From Paracoccus fontiphilus (GTDB taxonomy: Bacteria > Pseudomonadota > Alphaproteobacteria > Rhodobacterales > Rhodobacteraceae): DNA of 64,000 nt. The stretch spans positions 1-64,000 of the forward strand of contig NZ_JAFNAW010000015.1 of the NCBI RefSeq assembly GCF_017356265.1. Reading direction: 5' to 3'. The translations under genes were made by a program, and so were the position numbers. How positions within the stretch are numbered: the first letter of the stretch is position 1; each line of letters opens with the position of its first letter. A model generated the notes under the pieces. It did not search any database, was not told where the DNA came from, and worked only from the letters and a program-made list of their open reading frames with translations. This document shows positions 26,091 to 35,134 of this stretch, in pieces.

Positions 26091-26693
26091 ATGAGTCGCA
26101 GTGTCGAGTTGTTTTTGGCGTCGATTCTTTTTGTCGTTACGCTGCCCTTTGAAGCCATTACCTGGTTGCTGATTCGCTGGCGGATCGGAAATCCGGTCTT
26201 CTTCCGTCAGGCCCGTGCCGGCCGGGGCGCGCGGCCCTTCACCATCGTCAAGTTCCGCACCATGACGGATGCGCGCGGTCCCGACGGCGTCCTTCTGCCC
26301 GACGACGAACGGCAGATCCCCTTGTCGCGCCTGATCCGCAGGCTGCGGCTGGACGAACTGCCGCAGCTTCTGCTAATCCTGCGCGGCGACATGGCCCTTG
26401 TCGGCCCCCGGCCCTTGCTGCCCGCGACGATCGCCGGCTTCGGCGAGGCGGGGCTGAAGCGCTGCCGGGTCGCGCCCGGCCTGACCGGATGGGCGCAGGT
26501 CAGCGGCAACACGCGCCTGGGCGATTCGGAAAAGCTGGCGCTCGACCTGTGGTATGTGGATCACCGATCGACCCTTCTGGATCTGCGCATCCTGGCCGAA
26601 ACCCTTCTGGTGGCCCTGCGGGGCGAGCATCCCCGTCCCGAACGTCTTTCCGCAGCCCAGCGCTGGCTTGCCGCCCAGGGGGTTCCTGCATGA
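26091..26693 (+). CDS. Priming sugar-phosphate transferase (small, PglC/WcaJ-type)
   Basis: A 200-residue phosphoglycosyl transferase that loads the first sugar-1-phosphate onto undecaprenyl phosphate. It has only the catalytic unit: one N-terminal membrane segment (about residues 3-25), then NPVFFRQARAGR, FTIVKFRTM, LRRLRLDELPQ-like acids and PGLTGWAQV. This small form is typical for bacillosamine- or QuiNAc-type sugars. ATG 26091 is preferred to the TTG at 26046. Four-base overlap with the formyltransferase gene follows. Confidence 0.9.
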   Translation: MSRSVELFLASILFVVTLPFEAITWLLIRWRIGNPVFFRQARAGRGARPFTIVKFRTMTDARGPDGVLLPDDERQIPLSRLIRRLRLDELPQLLLILRGDMALVGPRPLLPATIAGFGEAGLKRCRVAPGLTGWAQVSGNTRLGDSEKLALDLWYVDHRSTLLDLRILAETLLVALRGEHPRPERLSAAQRWLAAQGVPA

Positions 26694-27598
26694 GAACAGT
26701 GTTTGTCGGCGCGGTCGAGGGCTCGGCACGCGCGCTCGACGGCCTTTGCGCGGCGGGTCACGTGCCGGCGCTGGTCATGACGCTGCCCCTGGATCGCGCC
26801 GGAAACCATTCCGACTTCGCCGATCTGCGCCCCATCGCTGCCGCCCATGCCATTCCCGTCCTTGAAGCCGCGCGCAGCAATGCACCCGAGACGCTGGCTG
26901 CCCTGCGCGCCGCCGCCCCCGACCTGATCCTTGTGATCGGCTGGTCGCAGCTTTGCGGCGCCGAGTTCCGGGCGATCCCCGCCCTGGGCTGCATCGGCTT
27001 CCACCCCTCGGCCTTGCCGCGGATGCGCGGGCGCGGCGTCATTCCCTGGCAGATCCTGTGCGGCGAAAGCCAGGGCGGCGCGACGCTGCTGTGGCTGGAC
27101 GAGGGCACGGACACCGGCGACATCGCCGCGCAGACGCTGTTTCCCATCGATCCCGACCATGAAACGGCCCGCAGCCTTTACGACCGCGCCGTGTCCGAGA
27201 TGATCCCGCTGCTGGTCGGCCTCGTGTCGCGGCTGGCGCAGGGCGAAAGGCCCCGGAGGGTCCAGGACCACGGCCAAGCCACGCTTTGCGCCCGGCGAGA
27301 GCCGCAGGACGGCATGATCGACTGGTCCCAGCCCGCGGCGCGGATCGAAAGGCTGATCCGCGCCGTGTCGCCGCCCTATCCGGCGGCCTTCACCTTCGAC
27401 GACACCGGCAGGCGCTGCATCCGCGCAGCCCGCCTGTCGCCGCGCCAAGGGTATCACATCGGCCTGCCGGGACAGGTGCAGGCGGTGGGGGACGGCGTCA
27501 CCGTCATGTGCGGCGACGGCCTGTGCCTTGACCTTCTGGACTATGACGGTCCCCCGCCCAAGCTTCATGCCCGCTTCCGGAGTGCTTCATGCCCTTGA
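26690..27598 (+). CDS. Formyltransferase-fold protein, probable sugar N-formyltransferase
   Basis: A 302-residue protein of the formyl_transf_N family, as in methionyl-tRNA and sugar N-formyltransferases that use N10-formyl-tetrahydrofolate. The catalytic triad is normally Asn-x-His and Asp. Here His105 (GFHPSALP) and Asp141 (GTDTGDI) are kept, but the Asn position is Gly103. An OB-like C-terminal domain follows from about residue 200. ATG 26690 overlaps the priming transferase stop; the open frame upstream is not used. With the PIG-L gene next to it, it may replace an acetyl by a formyl group on an amino sugar. The pairing is an inference. Confidence 0.78.
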   Translation: MRTVFVGAVEGSARALDGLCAAGHVPALVMTLPLDRAGNHSDFADLRPIAAAHAIPVLEAARSNAPETLAALRAAAPDLILVIGWSQLCGAEFRAIPALGCIGFHPSALPRMRGRGVIPWQILCGESQGGATLLWLDEGTDTGDIAAQTLFPIDPDHETARSLYDRAVSEMIPLLVGLVSRLAQGERPRRVQDHGQATLCARREPQDGMIDWSQPAARIERLIRAVSPPYPAAFTFDDTGRRCIRAARLSPRQGYHIGLPGQVQAVGDGVTVMCGDGLCLDLLDYDGPPPKLHARFRSASCP

Positions 27599-28278
27599 CC
27601 CATCTTGCATCCTCTGGCCCCGTGCTGGTCATCGCCCCCCATCCCGACGACGAGGTGCTGGGCGTGGGCGGCACCATGGCGCGCCTGTCCGACGAGGGGG
27701 TCGCGGTGCATGTCGCCGTTCTGACCACGGGCCGCCCGCCGCGATTCGATGCCCGTCAGGTCGGCACCGTCCGGGCCGAGGCGAAGGACGCCCACCAGAC
27801 CCTTGGCGTGACCCAGACCCATTGGCTGGACCTGCCCGCCGCCGCGCTGGACACCCTGTCCCATGCCGAGGCCAATGACAGCCTTGGCGCCCTTGTGCGC
27901 CAGATCGACCCCCAGACGATCTTCCTGCCCCATCTGGGGGACATCCACCTGGATCACCAACTGGCCTTCCTGTCCGGCATGGTGGCGTCCCGCCCCCACC
28001 AGGCCCGCTTTCCCACGGCGATCCTGGCCTATGAAACGCTGTCGGAAACCAACTGGAACGCGCCCTACCTGACGCCCGCCTTCCTGCCGAACGTGTTCGT
28101 GGACATCTCGGCCTCCATCGACCGCAAGCTGGCCGCCTTCGGGCAGTTCGCGTCGCAGCATCGCGCCGCCCCGCACGAGCGGTCGGTCGAAACCATCCGC
28201 GCGCTTGCGACGCTTCGCGGCGCAACCGTCCACCGTCCCGCCGCCGAGGCCTTCGTGGCCATCCGCCTGCTTGCATAA
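27589..28278 (+). CDS. PIG-L family N-acetyl-sugar deacetylase
   Basis: A 229-residue zinc deacetylase of the LmbE/PIG-L family. The signature HPDDE is at residues 18-22 (zinc ligands and catalytic Asp), and a second HxDH motif (HLDH) supplies another ligand. Members remove acetyl from GlcNAc-type sugars on lipids, thiols or nucleotides. It overlaps the formyltransferase gene by 10 bases, which suggests that the two proteins act on the same amino group or the same sugar. Confidence 0.87.
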   Translation: MPLTHLASSGPVLVIAPHPDDEVLGVGGTMARLSDEGVAVHVAVLTTGRPPRFDARQVGTVRAEAKDAHQTLGVTQTHWLDLPAAALDTLSHAEANDSLGALVRQIDPQTIFLPHLGDIHLDHQLAFLSGMVASRPHQARFPTAILAYETLSETNWNAPYLTPAFLPNVFVDISASIDRKLAAFGQFASQHRAAPHERSVETIRALATLRGATVHRPAAEAFVAIRLLA

Positions 28279-28287
28279 GGAAACGCC

Positions 28288-29454
28288 ATGACCGGTCGCT
28301 GGCCCATTTACGACGACGAGCAGATCGAAGCCGTGGCAGCCGTCCTGCGCTCGGGCCGGGTGAATGCCTGGACCGGCCCCGACGTGTCCGCGTTCGAGCG
28401 TGCCTATGAACAGGCGACGGGCGCACGCTTCGCCATCGCGATGGCCAATGGCAGCGTGACGATGGATGCCGCCCTGCAGGCGCTGGACCTCCGGCCCGGC
28501 GACGAGGTGATCGTGACGCCCCGCAGCTTCATCAGCTCGGCCAGTTGCGTGCTGCTGGCGGGGGGCGTGCCGGTCTTCGCCGATGTCGATCCCGACAGCC
28601 AGAACATCACCCCCCGCACCATCGAGCCGCTGATCACCCCCCGCACGCGGGGCATCATCCCCGTTCACCTGGCGGGCTGGCCCTGCGACATGCCGGGGAT
28701 CATGGCCCTGGCCCAGCGCCATGGCCTGTGGGTCATGGAGGATTGCGCCCAGGCCCATGGCGCGATGATCGGCCCCGCCGATGTCGGGCGCTTCGGGACG
28801 CTGGCCTCGCTGTCCTTCTGCCAGGACAAGATCATGACCACCGGGGGCGAGGGCGGGATGATCCTGACCGACGACGCCGCGCTTTACGAAAAGCTGTGGT
28901 CGTTCAAGGACCACGGCAAGTCGCGGGCCGAAACGCTGCGCCAGGATCATCCGCCCGGCTTTCGCTGGCTGCATTCCGCGGGTCCGGGGACGAACCTGCG
29001 CATGACCGGCCTTTCGGCGGCGCTGGGCCTGGTGCAGTTGCGACGGCTGCCGGAATGGCGCGCCACGCGGACGCGCAACGCGATGATCCTGGCCGAGGCC
29101 TTTGCCGCCCTGCCTGCCCTGCGCGTGCCGCTTCCCGGTCCCGGCCTGACCCATGCCTTCTACCGCTTCTACGCCTTCCTGCGCCCCGAACGGCTGCGTC
29201 CCGGCTGGACGCGGCAGCGCATCCTGGACAGCCTGGCCGAACGCGGCCTGACCGTCTTCAGCGGCAGTTGTTCGGAAATCTACCGCGAGAAGACCTTCGC
29301 CTCGCGCGGGATCGGTCCCAAGGCGCCGCTGCCGGTGGCGCAGGAACTGGGGGAAACCAGCCTGGCCTTTCTTGTCGATCCAAGCTGGTCGGCCCAGGAC
29401 ATGCATGACATGGCCCGGGGCGTTGCCGAAGTGCTGGATCAGGCAAGTGGCTGA
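28288..29454 (+). CDS. DegT/DnrJ/EryC1 nucleotide-sugar aminotransferase
   Basis: A 388-residue PLP enzyme with the PLP-binding Lys181 in SFCQDKIMTTGGEGG, so it is a true aminotransferase, unlike the His180 protein at 8629. It should transfer amine from glutamate to a keto sugar. The membrane dehydratase at 1402 could supply a UDP-4-keto-6-deoxy-HexNAc, giving a 4-amino sugar like those of the PglE branch. A ribosome site (AAGGAAA) precedes ATG 28288. Confidence 0.87.
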   Translation: MTGRWPIYDDEQIEAVAAVLRSGRVNAWTGPDVSAFERAYEQATGARFAIAMANGSVTMDAALQALDLRPGDEVIVTPRSFISSASCVLLAGGVPVFADVDPDSQNITPRTIEPLITPRTRGIIPVHLAGWPCDMPGIMALAQRHGLWVMEDCAQAHGAMIGPADVGRFGTLASLSFCQDKIMTTGGEGGMILTDDAALYEKLWSFKDHGKSRAETLRQDHPPGFRWLHSAGPGTNLRMTGLSAALGLVQLRRLPEWRATRTRNAMILAEAFAALPALRVPLPGPGLTHAFYRFYAFLRPERLRPGWTRQRILDSLAERGLTVFSGSCSEIYREKTFASRGIGPKAPLPVAQELGETSLAFLVDPSWSAQDMHDMARGVAEVLDQASG

Positions 29455-30589
29455 CCCGGCAAAGCCCGACCCGCAGGACCCCCCTGCGCCGGATGGCCGG
29501 ATCGGATCGGCGGCGATCCATGCCTTTCCCCCGGCAGAGGTCGTCCGCAGGCTTCCGGCGCTGGACCAGTTCAGGGGCATCGCCATCCTGATGATCGTCC
29601 TTCTTCATTCGGGACGAACCTATTTCTTTCGCGGCGGCTATGACCTGAAGGACGACTCGGACGTCGTCTTTGCCCTGAACGACGTGCTGTTTCACAACGC
29701 AACGGTCTATTTCACCATGATCTCGGGGATCGTCTATGCGCGATCGCTGTGGCTGCAGAAGCCGGGCCGCTTTCTGGCAGGCCGGGTCCGCAACATCCTG
29801 GTGCCCTATGTCGTGGTGTCGGTGGCCCTGACGCTGATCGTGGCTTGGGCCGGGCGTGCCCATGACAGCGCCCGGACCCTGCCGGGCCAGATCTGGCACA
29901 ACCTTCTGAACGGAGAGGCGATCTATGTCCTGTGGTACATCCCGGTCATCCTGATCCTGTACCTGGTCAGCCCGCTGCTTCTGCGCATCACCCGCAATCC
30001 GCGTTTGCAAGGCGTGACGATCGTGCTGGCGCTGATGCCGCTGGCCTTCTCTCGCGAGGGGACGGACATCACCCTTCCGACGATCCTGTACTTCACCGGA
30101 GCCTATGTCGTGGCGCTGGTGGTCGGATCGGACCTGGAACGCTGGCTGGATTGGGCGGTGGACCGCCAGCGGCTGCTGTGGGGCATCAGCCTTGCCTCCT
30201 CGGTCGTGCTGTTCCTGATGTATCGGCACGGCGTCCTGCACCTGGGGATCACCGATCTGCGCGAGACGGTGTTCTATGTCCAGCGCATCGCCAGCGGCAT
30301 GGCGCTGCTGGCGCTGCTGGCGCGGGTGCGGCCGATCGCCGATCCGGGCCTGAAGCGGGGCTTGTCCTTTGTCGCGGACATGGCCTTCGGCCTGTATTTC
30401 CTGCACGCCCTGGTCATCCGCGTGGTGCTGAAGGGATTGCGGGTGATCCTGGGCGACGATGGAATGATGGCCTGGCCGCTGGCGGCCATTCCCGTGGTCT
30501 TCGTGCTGTCGCTTTGTCTTTGCATTCTGATGGTTCTTGCGGTCCGACTGGCGGCGGGACGGTATTCCCGCCTGCTGATCGGGGCCTGA
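29447..30589 (+). CDS. Acyltransferase family 3 membrane protein (OafA/WecH-like)
   Basis: A 380-residue integral membrane acyltransferase with about ten helices. The N-terminal pattern LDQFRGIAILMIVLLHSGR carries the conserved Arg and His of this family. Members add acetyl (or other acyl) groups to sugar hydroxyls of surface polymers. GTG 29447 is inferred as start because it overlaps the aminotransferase stop and leaves a 40-residue cytoplasmic head; no other start fits better. Confidence 0.83.
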   Translation: MADPAKPDPQDPPAPDGRIGSAAIHAFPPAEVVRRLPALDQFRGIAILMIVLLHSGRTYFFRGGYDLKDDSDVVFALNDVLFHNATVYFTMISGIVYARSLWLQKPGRFLAGRVRNILVPYVVVSVALTLIVAWAGRAHDSARTLPGQIWHNLLNGEAIYVLWYIPVILILYLVSPLLLRITRNPRLQGVTIVLALMPLAFSREGTDITLPTILYFTGAYVVALVVGSDLERWLDWAVDRQRLLWGISLASSVVLFLMYRHGVLHLGITDLRETVFYVQRIASGMALLALLARVRPIADPGLKRGLSFVADMAFGLYFLHALVIRVVLKGLRVILGDDGMMAWPLAAIPVVFVLSLCLCILMVLAVRLAAGRYSRLLIGA

Positions 30590-30607
30590 CACGGCTTGGG
30601 GGGCCGC

Positions 30608-31513
30608 ATGAAACGAATCCTTCTGACCGGCGCCACCGGCTTCGCGGGCAGAGAGCTTGCCCGGCAGGCGCTCGCCTCGGGGATCGAGGTGATCGCCCCC
30701 GTCCGGCCCGGACCGCGGGCGGACGGCCTGGCCGCGGCCCTGCCGCAGGTGCACCTCGTGCCGGTCCAGCCGGGGCTTGGCATGGTGCGCGCGGCGGTCG
30801 AGCGCCGGACCCCCGACGCGGCCATCCACCTGGCCGCCAGCTATCTGCCCGATACCGCGCCCCATGCGGCGCAAACCATGATCGAGGCGAATATCTCGTT
30901 CGGGACGGCCATGCTGGAACTGCTGCGGCCCTCGGCCTGCCGCGTCTTCGTCGCCGCGGGCAGCCAGTGGCAGCACGCCACGGGGCAGGCCCAGTACAGC
31001 CCGAACTGCCTTTATGCGGCAACCAAGCAGGCCTTCGGGGACATCCTTGACCATTTCGCCGCAAGCTGCGGGTTCCGCACGATGGTCCTGAAGGTCGCTG
31101 ACAGCTATGGCCCCGGCGACCGGCGCGGCCGCCTGATCGGCAGGCTGGCCGAATCCTTCCAGGCGGGCCGGGGCATGGACCTGTCGCCCGGCGGACAGGA
31201 ACTGGATCTGATCCATGTCAGGGATGTCGCGGCGGGCTTTCTGGCGGCCACGCAGGGGCTCTGGGACGGGTCGCTGCAGCCGTCGCAAAGCTGGGCGCTG
31301 AGGGGCGGCCATCCACGGCCCCTGCGCGAGGTCGTGGCCCTGATGGAAAGGATCGCCGGAGGTCCGGTCGGCGCGCGGCTTGGCGCGCTGGACTATCCGG
31401 CCGGGACCGTGATGACGCTGTGGCGCCAGCCGCTGCTGCCCGGCTGGAAGCCCGCCATCCCGCTGGAGGACGGCCTGCGCGATCTGCTTCTGGCACCGGC
31501 GGAGGCATCATGA
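30608..31513 (+). CDS. NAD-dependent sugar epimerase/reductase
   Basis: A 301-residue extended SDR protein with GATGFAGRE near residue 8 and an intact catalytic Tyr136/Lys140 (LYAATK). It would reduce or epimerise a nucleotide-bound keto sugar. With the RmlC-like gene directly following (ATGA overlap), the pair looks like a 3,5-epimerase plus 4-reductase set. ATG 30608 is used; a TTG at 30596 has no ribosome site. Confidence 0.83.
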   Translation: MKRILLTGATGFAGRELARQALASGIEVIAPVRPGPRADGLAAALPQVHLVPVQPGLGMVRAAVERRTPDAAIHLAASYLPDTAPHAAQTMIEANISFGTAMLELLRPSACRVFVAAGSQWQHATGQAQYSPNCLYAATKQAFGDILDHFAASCGFRTMVLKVADSYGPGDRRGRLIGRLAESFQAGRGMDLSPGGQELDLIHVRDVAAGFLAATQGLWDGSLQPSQSWALRGGHPRPLREVVALMERIAGGPVGARLGALDYPAGTVMTLWRQPLLPGWKPAIPLEDGLRDLLLAPAEAS

Positions 31514-32088
31514 AGGTGACGCCCCTTGCCGTCGACGGCGCCCGGCTGATCGCGTCGATCCCCCACGACGATCACCGGGGCCGGTTTTCGCGCCTGTTCT
31601 GCCGGGCATGGATGCAGCAGGCCGGGCTTGATCCGACCGTCGCGCAGATCAATCACTCGCAAAGTTCGGCGCCGTTCACGCTGAGGGGCCTGCACTGGCA
31701 GGACCAGCCCCATGCCGAGGCCAAGCTGGTCACCTGCCTGGCCGGCGCGATCTATGACGTCATCGCGGATGTGCGGCCCGGCTCCCCGTCCTTCGGCGCC
31801 TGGTGCGCAGTCAGCCTGGATGCGGGCCGGAACGAGGCCGTCTATGTCCCGGCCGGTTGCGCCCATGGCTTTCTGACGCTGATGCCCGATTCGCAGGTGG
31901 TCTATACAAGCTCGGAGCCCCATGTCCCCGGCCTTCAGCATATCCTGCGCTGGGACGACCCCGGCTTCGGCATCGAATGGCCCGCCCGTCCGGCGGTCCT
32001 GTCGGCAGCGGATCGCGACGCCCCCGATCGTGAAGGTCTTGGCAAAAGCGGCGCCGTCCGTTTCCCGAACAAAGATTTTGACGCATGA
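31510..32088 (+). CDS. dTDP-4-dehydrorhamnose 3,5-epimerase-like protein (RmlC family)
   Basis: A 192-residue cupin-type epimerase. LRGLHWQ holds the catalytic base His62 and neighbouring Arg59, and VPAGCAHGF and VVYTSSEPHVPG match RmlC. It would epimerise a 4-keto-6-deoxy sugar at C3 and/or C5. No rmlA or rmlB is in the window, so its substrate is probably not dTDP-rhamnose precursor made here; the UDP- or CDP-4-keto sugars made in block A are candidates. It ends block C's coupled run. Confidence 0.82.
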   Translation: MKVTPLAVDGARLIASIPHDDHRGRFSRLFCRAWMQQAGLDPTVAQINHSQSSAPFTLRGLHWQDQPHAEAKLVTCLAGAIYDVIADVRPGSPSFGAWCAVSLDAGRNEAVYVPAGCAHGFLTLMPDSQVVYTSSEPHVPGLQHILRWDDPGFGIEWPARPAVLSAADRDAPDREGLGKSGAVRFPNKDFDA

Positions 32089-32153
32089 CTTGGTTAACAG
32101 TTACGATGCGCGGCAGTCTTTCAGGAACCACGAGACACGGACGATTCTTTCTG

Positions 32154-32180
32154 CCGGGCTTGTCGGATCGAAAAGCCCGG
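32154..32180. terminator. Intergenic hairpin before the UDP-glucuronate epimerase gene
   Basis: CCGGGCTT (32154-32161) pairs perfectly with AAGCCCGG (32173-32180) across an 11-base loop. It lies in the AT-richer 184-base gap between the RmlC-like gene and the next gene. No T-run follows, so it may be an attenuator or an mRNA end rather than a full terminator. Confidence 0.4.
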
Positions 32181-32272
32181 ACCTGCCAAAGTCATGACGC
32201 CACGCGTTCGGGCGATCACAAACCCTGCGTTCAATGTTTCCCTTTGTACCTGGTATCGGCGGAGTTTATCGA

Positions 32273-33340
32273 ATGAAGACAGCTCTTGTTACTGGCGCGG
32301 CGGGCTTTATCGGCTTTCATCTAAGCCGATCGCTGCTGGCCGAAGGTTTTCGCGTTATCGGATTCGACAACCATAACGATTACTACGATCCCAGATTGAA
32401 GGCCGACAGGGAAGACCGGCTGAAGGACATTCCCAATTACCTGTCCGTCCGCGGCGACGTGGAAACCAGGGGGCTTCTGTCCGAGATCATGTCCCGCGAA
32501 AAGCCGCAGGTGGTGGTCCATCTCGCTGCGCAGGCGGGTGTGCGCTATTCCATCGACAATCCGCGCGCCTATGTGGAATCGAACCTGATCGGCACCTTCG
32601 AGCTTCTGGAGGCGGCGCGGGCGCACAAGCCGGATCATCTTCTGCTGGCCTCGACCAGTTCGGTCTACGGCGCCAACACGAAGATGCCCTATTGCGAGAC
32701 GGACAAGGTCGATACCCAGGTGTCGTTCTATGCCGCGACGAAGAAGTCGAACGAGGCGATGGCCCATGCCTATGCCCACCTGTTCGACATTCCGACGACC
32801 ATGTTCCGGTTCTTCACCGTCTATGGTCCCTGGGGAAGGCCGGACATGGCGCCCTATCTGTTCACCTCGGCAATCCTGGAAGAAAGGCCGATCAAGGTCT
32901 TCAACCATGGGAACATGCAGCGCGACTTCACCTATGTCGAGGATCTGGTGCACGGCATCCGCCTGCTGATGGACGCCCCGCCCACCGGCCCCGCGGTCGA
33001 GGGGGACAGCCTGTCCCCCGTCGGTCCCTGGCGGGCGGTCAACATCGGCAACGGCCAGCCGGTGCCGCTTCTGGACTTCATCGCCGCCATCGAGGAGGCG
33101 TCGGGCAGGGAAGCCCAGAAGGTCATGCTGCCCATGCAGCCGGGCGACGTGGTGGCGACATGGGCGGACAACGGCCTTTTGCGCCGGCTGACCGGCTATG
33201 CCCCCCGCACATCGGTCAGGGAAGGCGTTCGCGCCTATGTCGAATGGTTCCGGGACTACTACGGGGCGGGCGCGCCGGCAGCCCGGTCTTCGGTCCAGGG
33301 TCCGGCGATGCTGCGGGGCAAGACGGCTGCGGGCCGCTGA
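32273..33340 (+). CDS. UDP-glucuronate 4-epimerase
   Basis: A 355-residue extended SDR enzyme that interconverts UDP-glucuronate and UDP-galacturonate. GAAGFIGFH is at about residues 7-15. FDNHNDYYDPRLK, HLAAQAGVRYSI, SSVYGANTKMPY and FFTVYGPWGRPDMA are hallmarks of this subfamily, and the Tyr-x3-Lys is in SFYAATKK. ATG 32273 is preceded by GGAG. It is separated from block C by 184 bases with its own possible promoter. Its presence suggests galacturonate in the polymer, which fits the pectate-lyase-like protein. UDP-glucose dehydrogenase is not in the window. Confidence 0.92.
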   Translation: MKTALVTGAAGFIGFHLSRSLLAEGFRVIGFDNHNDYYDPRLKADREDRLKDIPNYLSVRGDVETRGLLSEIMSREKPQVVVHLAAQAGVRYSIDNPRAYVESNLIGTFELLEAARAHKPDHLLLASTSSVYGANTKMPYCETDKVDTQVSFYAATKKSNEAMAHAYAHLFDIPTTMFRFFTVYGPWGRPDMAPYLFTSAILEERPIKVFNHGNMQRDFTYVEDLVHGIRLLMDAPPTGPAVEGDSLSPVGPWRAVNIGNGQPVPLLDFIAAIEEASGREAQKVMLPMQPGDVVATWADNGLLRRLTGYAPRTSVREGVRAYVEWFRDYYGAGAPAARSSVQGPAMLRGKTAAGR

Positions 33341-33349
33341 GGGTCGCCG

Positions 33350-34040
33350 TCACCGCGACCAGCGAAAGCCTTGGCCTGACAGGGTCACCCTGACACGGCC
33401 ATCCTTGACGGCAAGGGGATCGCCCGGCAGGGCCGTCGCCTTGCCCCTGCACGAGGCGCCGGGCCCCGGCCCACCCGCGCCGCCTTGGCCGGCAGGTTGT
33501 ACCGGATCGCGAGGTCATGGTCGGCCGCGGGATGGCGCATCGCAGCCCTTCCGCGACAGATCCTTGCCTATGCCGATCTCGTCGCCATGGCAGATCAGCG
33601 GAGCGCCGGGCATTGAACGGGGCGGGCTCCAGGCCATCCGCAGCCGGTCGAAAGCCCGCCTGAATCGTCGCCAGCCGCGGCCGGACAGGCGCATGTCGTC
33701 TTCCGGGTCAAGCGCGGCCACGGGTGCCCGTCGGAGATGTGCGCGCCACCCGTTCAGGATCACGCGGATGCCGCGCGCCCGGTCTCGGTCAGGAAGTCGT
33801 CGAGGGTGCCGAGGCGGATCGAACTGCAGGTGGTCGGTGATGTCATGGCCGTTGTCGCGGTTGGCGGGCGGCAAGAACGGCAGCAACCAGATGCACGGCG
33901 CCCCGGCGCGGCGATATGATCCAGCCTGGAGGTCAGGCCCGGCAAGTCGCCCACCCTGCCGCGGAAGCGTTCCACACCGACGCCATGGACCGCGTTCCGC
34001 CACCGTTCGTCCGTGCCGCCCCTGACATGCGACAATCGCC
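33350..34040 (-). pseudogene. treS: Decayed trehalose synthase / maltose glucosyltransferase gene
   Basis: Pieces of one alpha-amylase-family protein lie in order on the minus strand in shifting frames. GGTDERWRNAV and VGDLPGLTSRLDHIAA are in one frame (about 34030-33904). APCIWLLPF, PPANRDNGHDITDH are in a second (33901-33818). RLGTLDDFL is in the first again (from 33816), then RGIRVIL in the second (33775). After a jump, DPEDDMRL, GRG and MPGAPLICHGDEIGIGKDLS (33709-33539) match the C-terminal third, and the end GQGFRWSR stops at 33350. At least three frameshifts and a loss of roughly 200 codons are implied. The pieces resemble trehalose synthase more than other amylases. Confidence 0.78.
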
Positions 34041-34145
34041 TTCCGCCCGGATGGGAAGACCCGCTGCGGCGGGATTGTTCGACGGCGGAACTTACGGCCG
34101 CGTCGGGCGCTTGGCTGGGCAGACGCATGACGAACGGACGGCCCC

Positions 34146-35096
34146 ATGACGCGCATCGGATATCACGCCGCACACGAGCAATATGCCCCCGGAGCCCTGC
34201 GGGATCTCGCGATCCGCGCCGAGGCGGCGGGCTTTGCCGCCATCAAGTGTTCCGACCACATCCAGCCCTGGAGCGCCCGTCAGGGCCATTCGGGCCATGC
34301 CTGGACCTGGCTGGGGGCGGCCATGCAGGCGACGACGGTGCCCTTCGGCAACATCGCGGCGCCCGGCTATCGCTATCACCCGGCGATCATGGCGCAGGCG
34401 GCGGCGACGTTGCAGCAGATGTTCCCCGATCGCTTCTGGCTGGCGCTGGGCACGGGCGAGGCGCTGAACGAGGCGATGACCGGGATGGTCTGGCCCGACA
34501 AGCCCGAACGCAATGCCCGGCTGAAGGAATGCTTCGACGTCATGCACGCCCTGCTGCGGGGGGACACCGTCACCCATCGCGGCCGCGTCACCGCCGTCGA
34601 GGCGCGGCTGTGGTCCCTGCCCGAAACCCCGCCGCCCCTGTTCGGCGCCGCCGCGACCGCCGAGACCGCGCGTTTCCTGGGCGGCTGGGCCGAGGGGCTG
34701 CTGACGCTGGGAGGCGATCCGGCCCAGACCGCCAGGGTGATCGAGGCCTTCCGCGAGGGCGGGGGCGCGGGCAAGCCCGTTCACATCCAGCACACCATCT
34801 CCTGGGCGGACACGCAGGACGAGGCGATGGCAAGCGCGCTTGATCAATGGGCGCCGGTCGCGATCGGCGGCGAGATCAACTGGGACATCCGCCGCCCCTC
34901 GGATTTCGACCACCTGGCCCGGTTCGTGGACGAGGAGCATATCGGCCGGTCGGTCCGCGTCTCGGCCGATCCGGGGCTGCACCGGGCGGACCTGCAGGCC
35001 TTTGCCGAACTGGGCGTGGACACGGTCTTCGTCCACAATGTCGGGCGCAACCAGGATGCATTCATCGACATGGCGGCCCGGGAGCTGGTGGGGTGA
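34146..35096 (+). CDS. LLM-class flavin-dependent oxidoreductase (TIGR03885-like)
   Basis: A 316-residue TIM-barrel protein of the luciferase-like monooxygenase class. RIGYHAAHEQYAPGAL, IKCSDHIQPW, GNIAAPGYRYHPAIMAQ and LALGTGEALNE fit the subfamily of probable non-F420 oxidoreductases (TIGR03885). I recall these genes lying next to trehalose synthase genes, and here the neighbour is a treS remnant on the opposite strand. The reaction is unknown. A hairpin terminator follows at 35135. Confidence 0.8.
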   Translation: MTRIGYHAAHEQYAPGALRDLAIRAEAAGFAAIKCSDHIQPWSARQGHSGHAWTWLGAAMQATTVPFGNIAAPGYRYHPAIMAQAAATLQQMFPDRFWLALGTGEALNEAMTGMVWPDKPERNARLKECFDVMHALLRGDTVTHRGRVTAVEARLWSLPETPPPLFGAAATAETARFLGGWAEGLLTLGGDPAQTARVIEAFREGGGAGKPVHIQHTISWADTQDEAMASALDQWAPVAIGGEINWDIRRPSDFDHLARFVDEEHIGRSVRVSADPGLHRADLQAFAELGVDTVFVHNVGRNQDAFIDMAARELVG

Positions 35097-35134
35097 AGCC
35101 CCGTGCGACACTGCAAGATCAGACGGGCAGGGTC

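Noticed and set aside
27565-29586. Open frame of 673 codons on the minus strand opposite the PIG-L and aminotransferase genes
   Set aside because: Covers motif-bearing genes on the plus strand and shows no motif itself.
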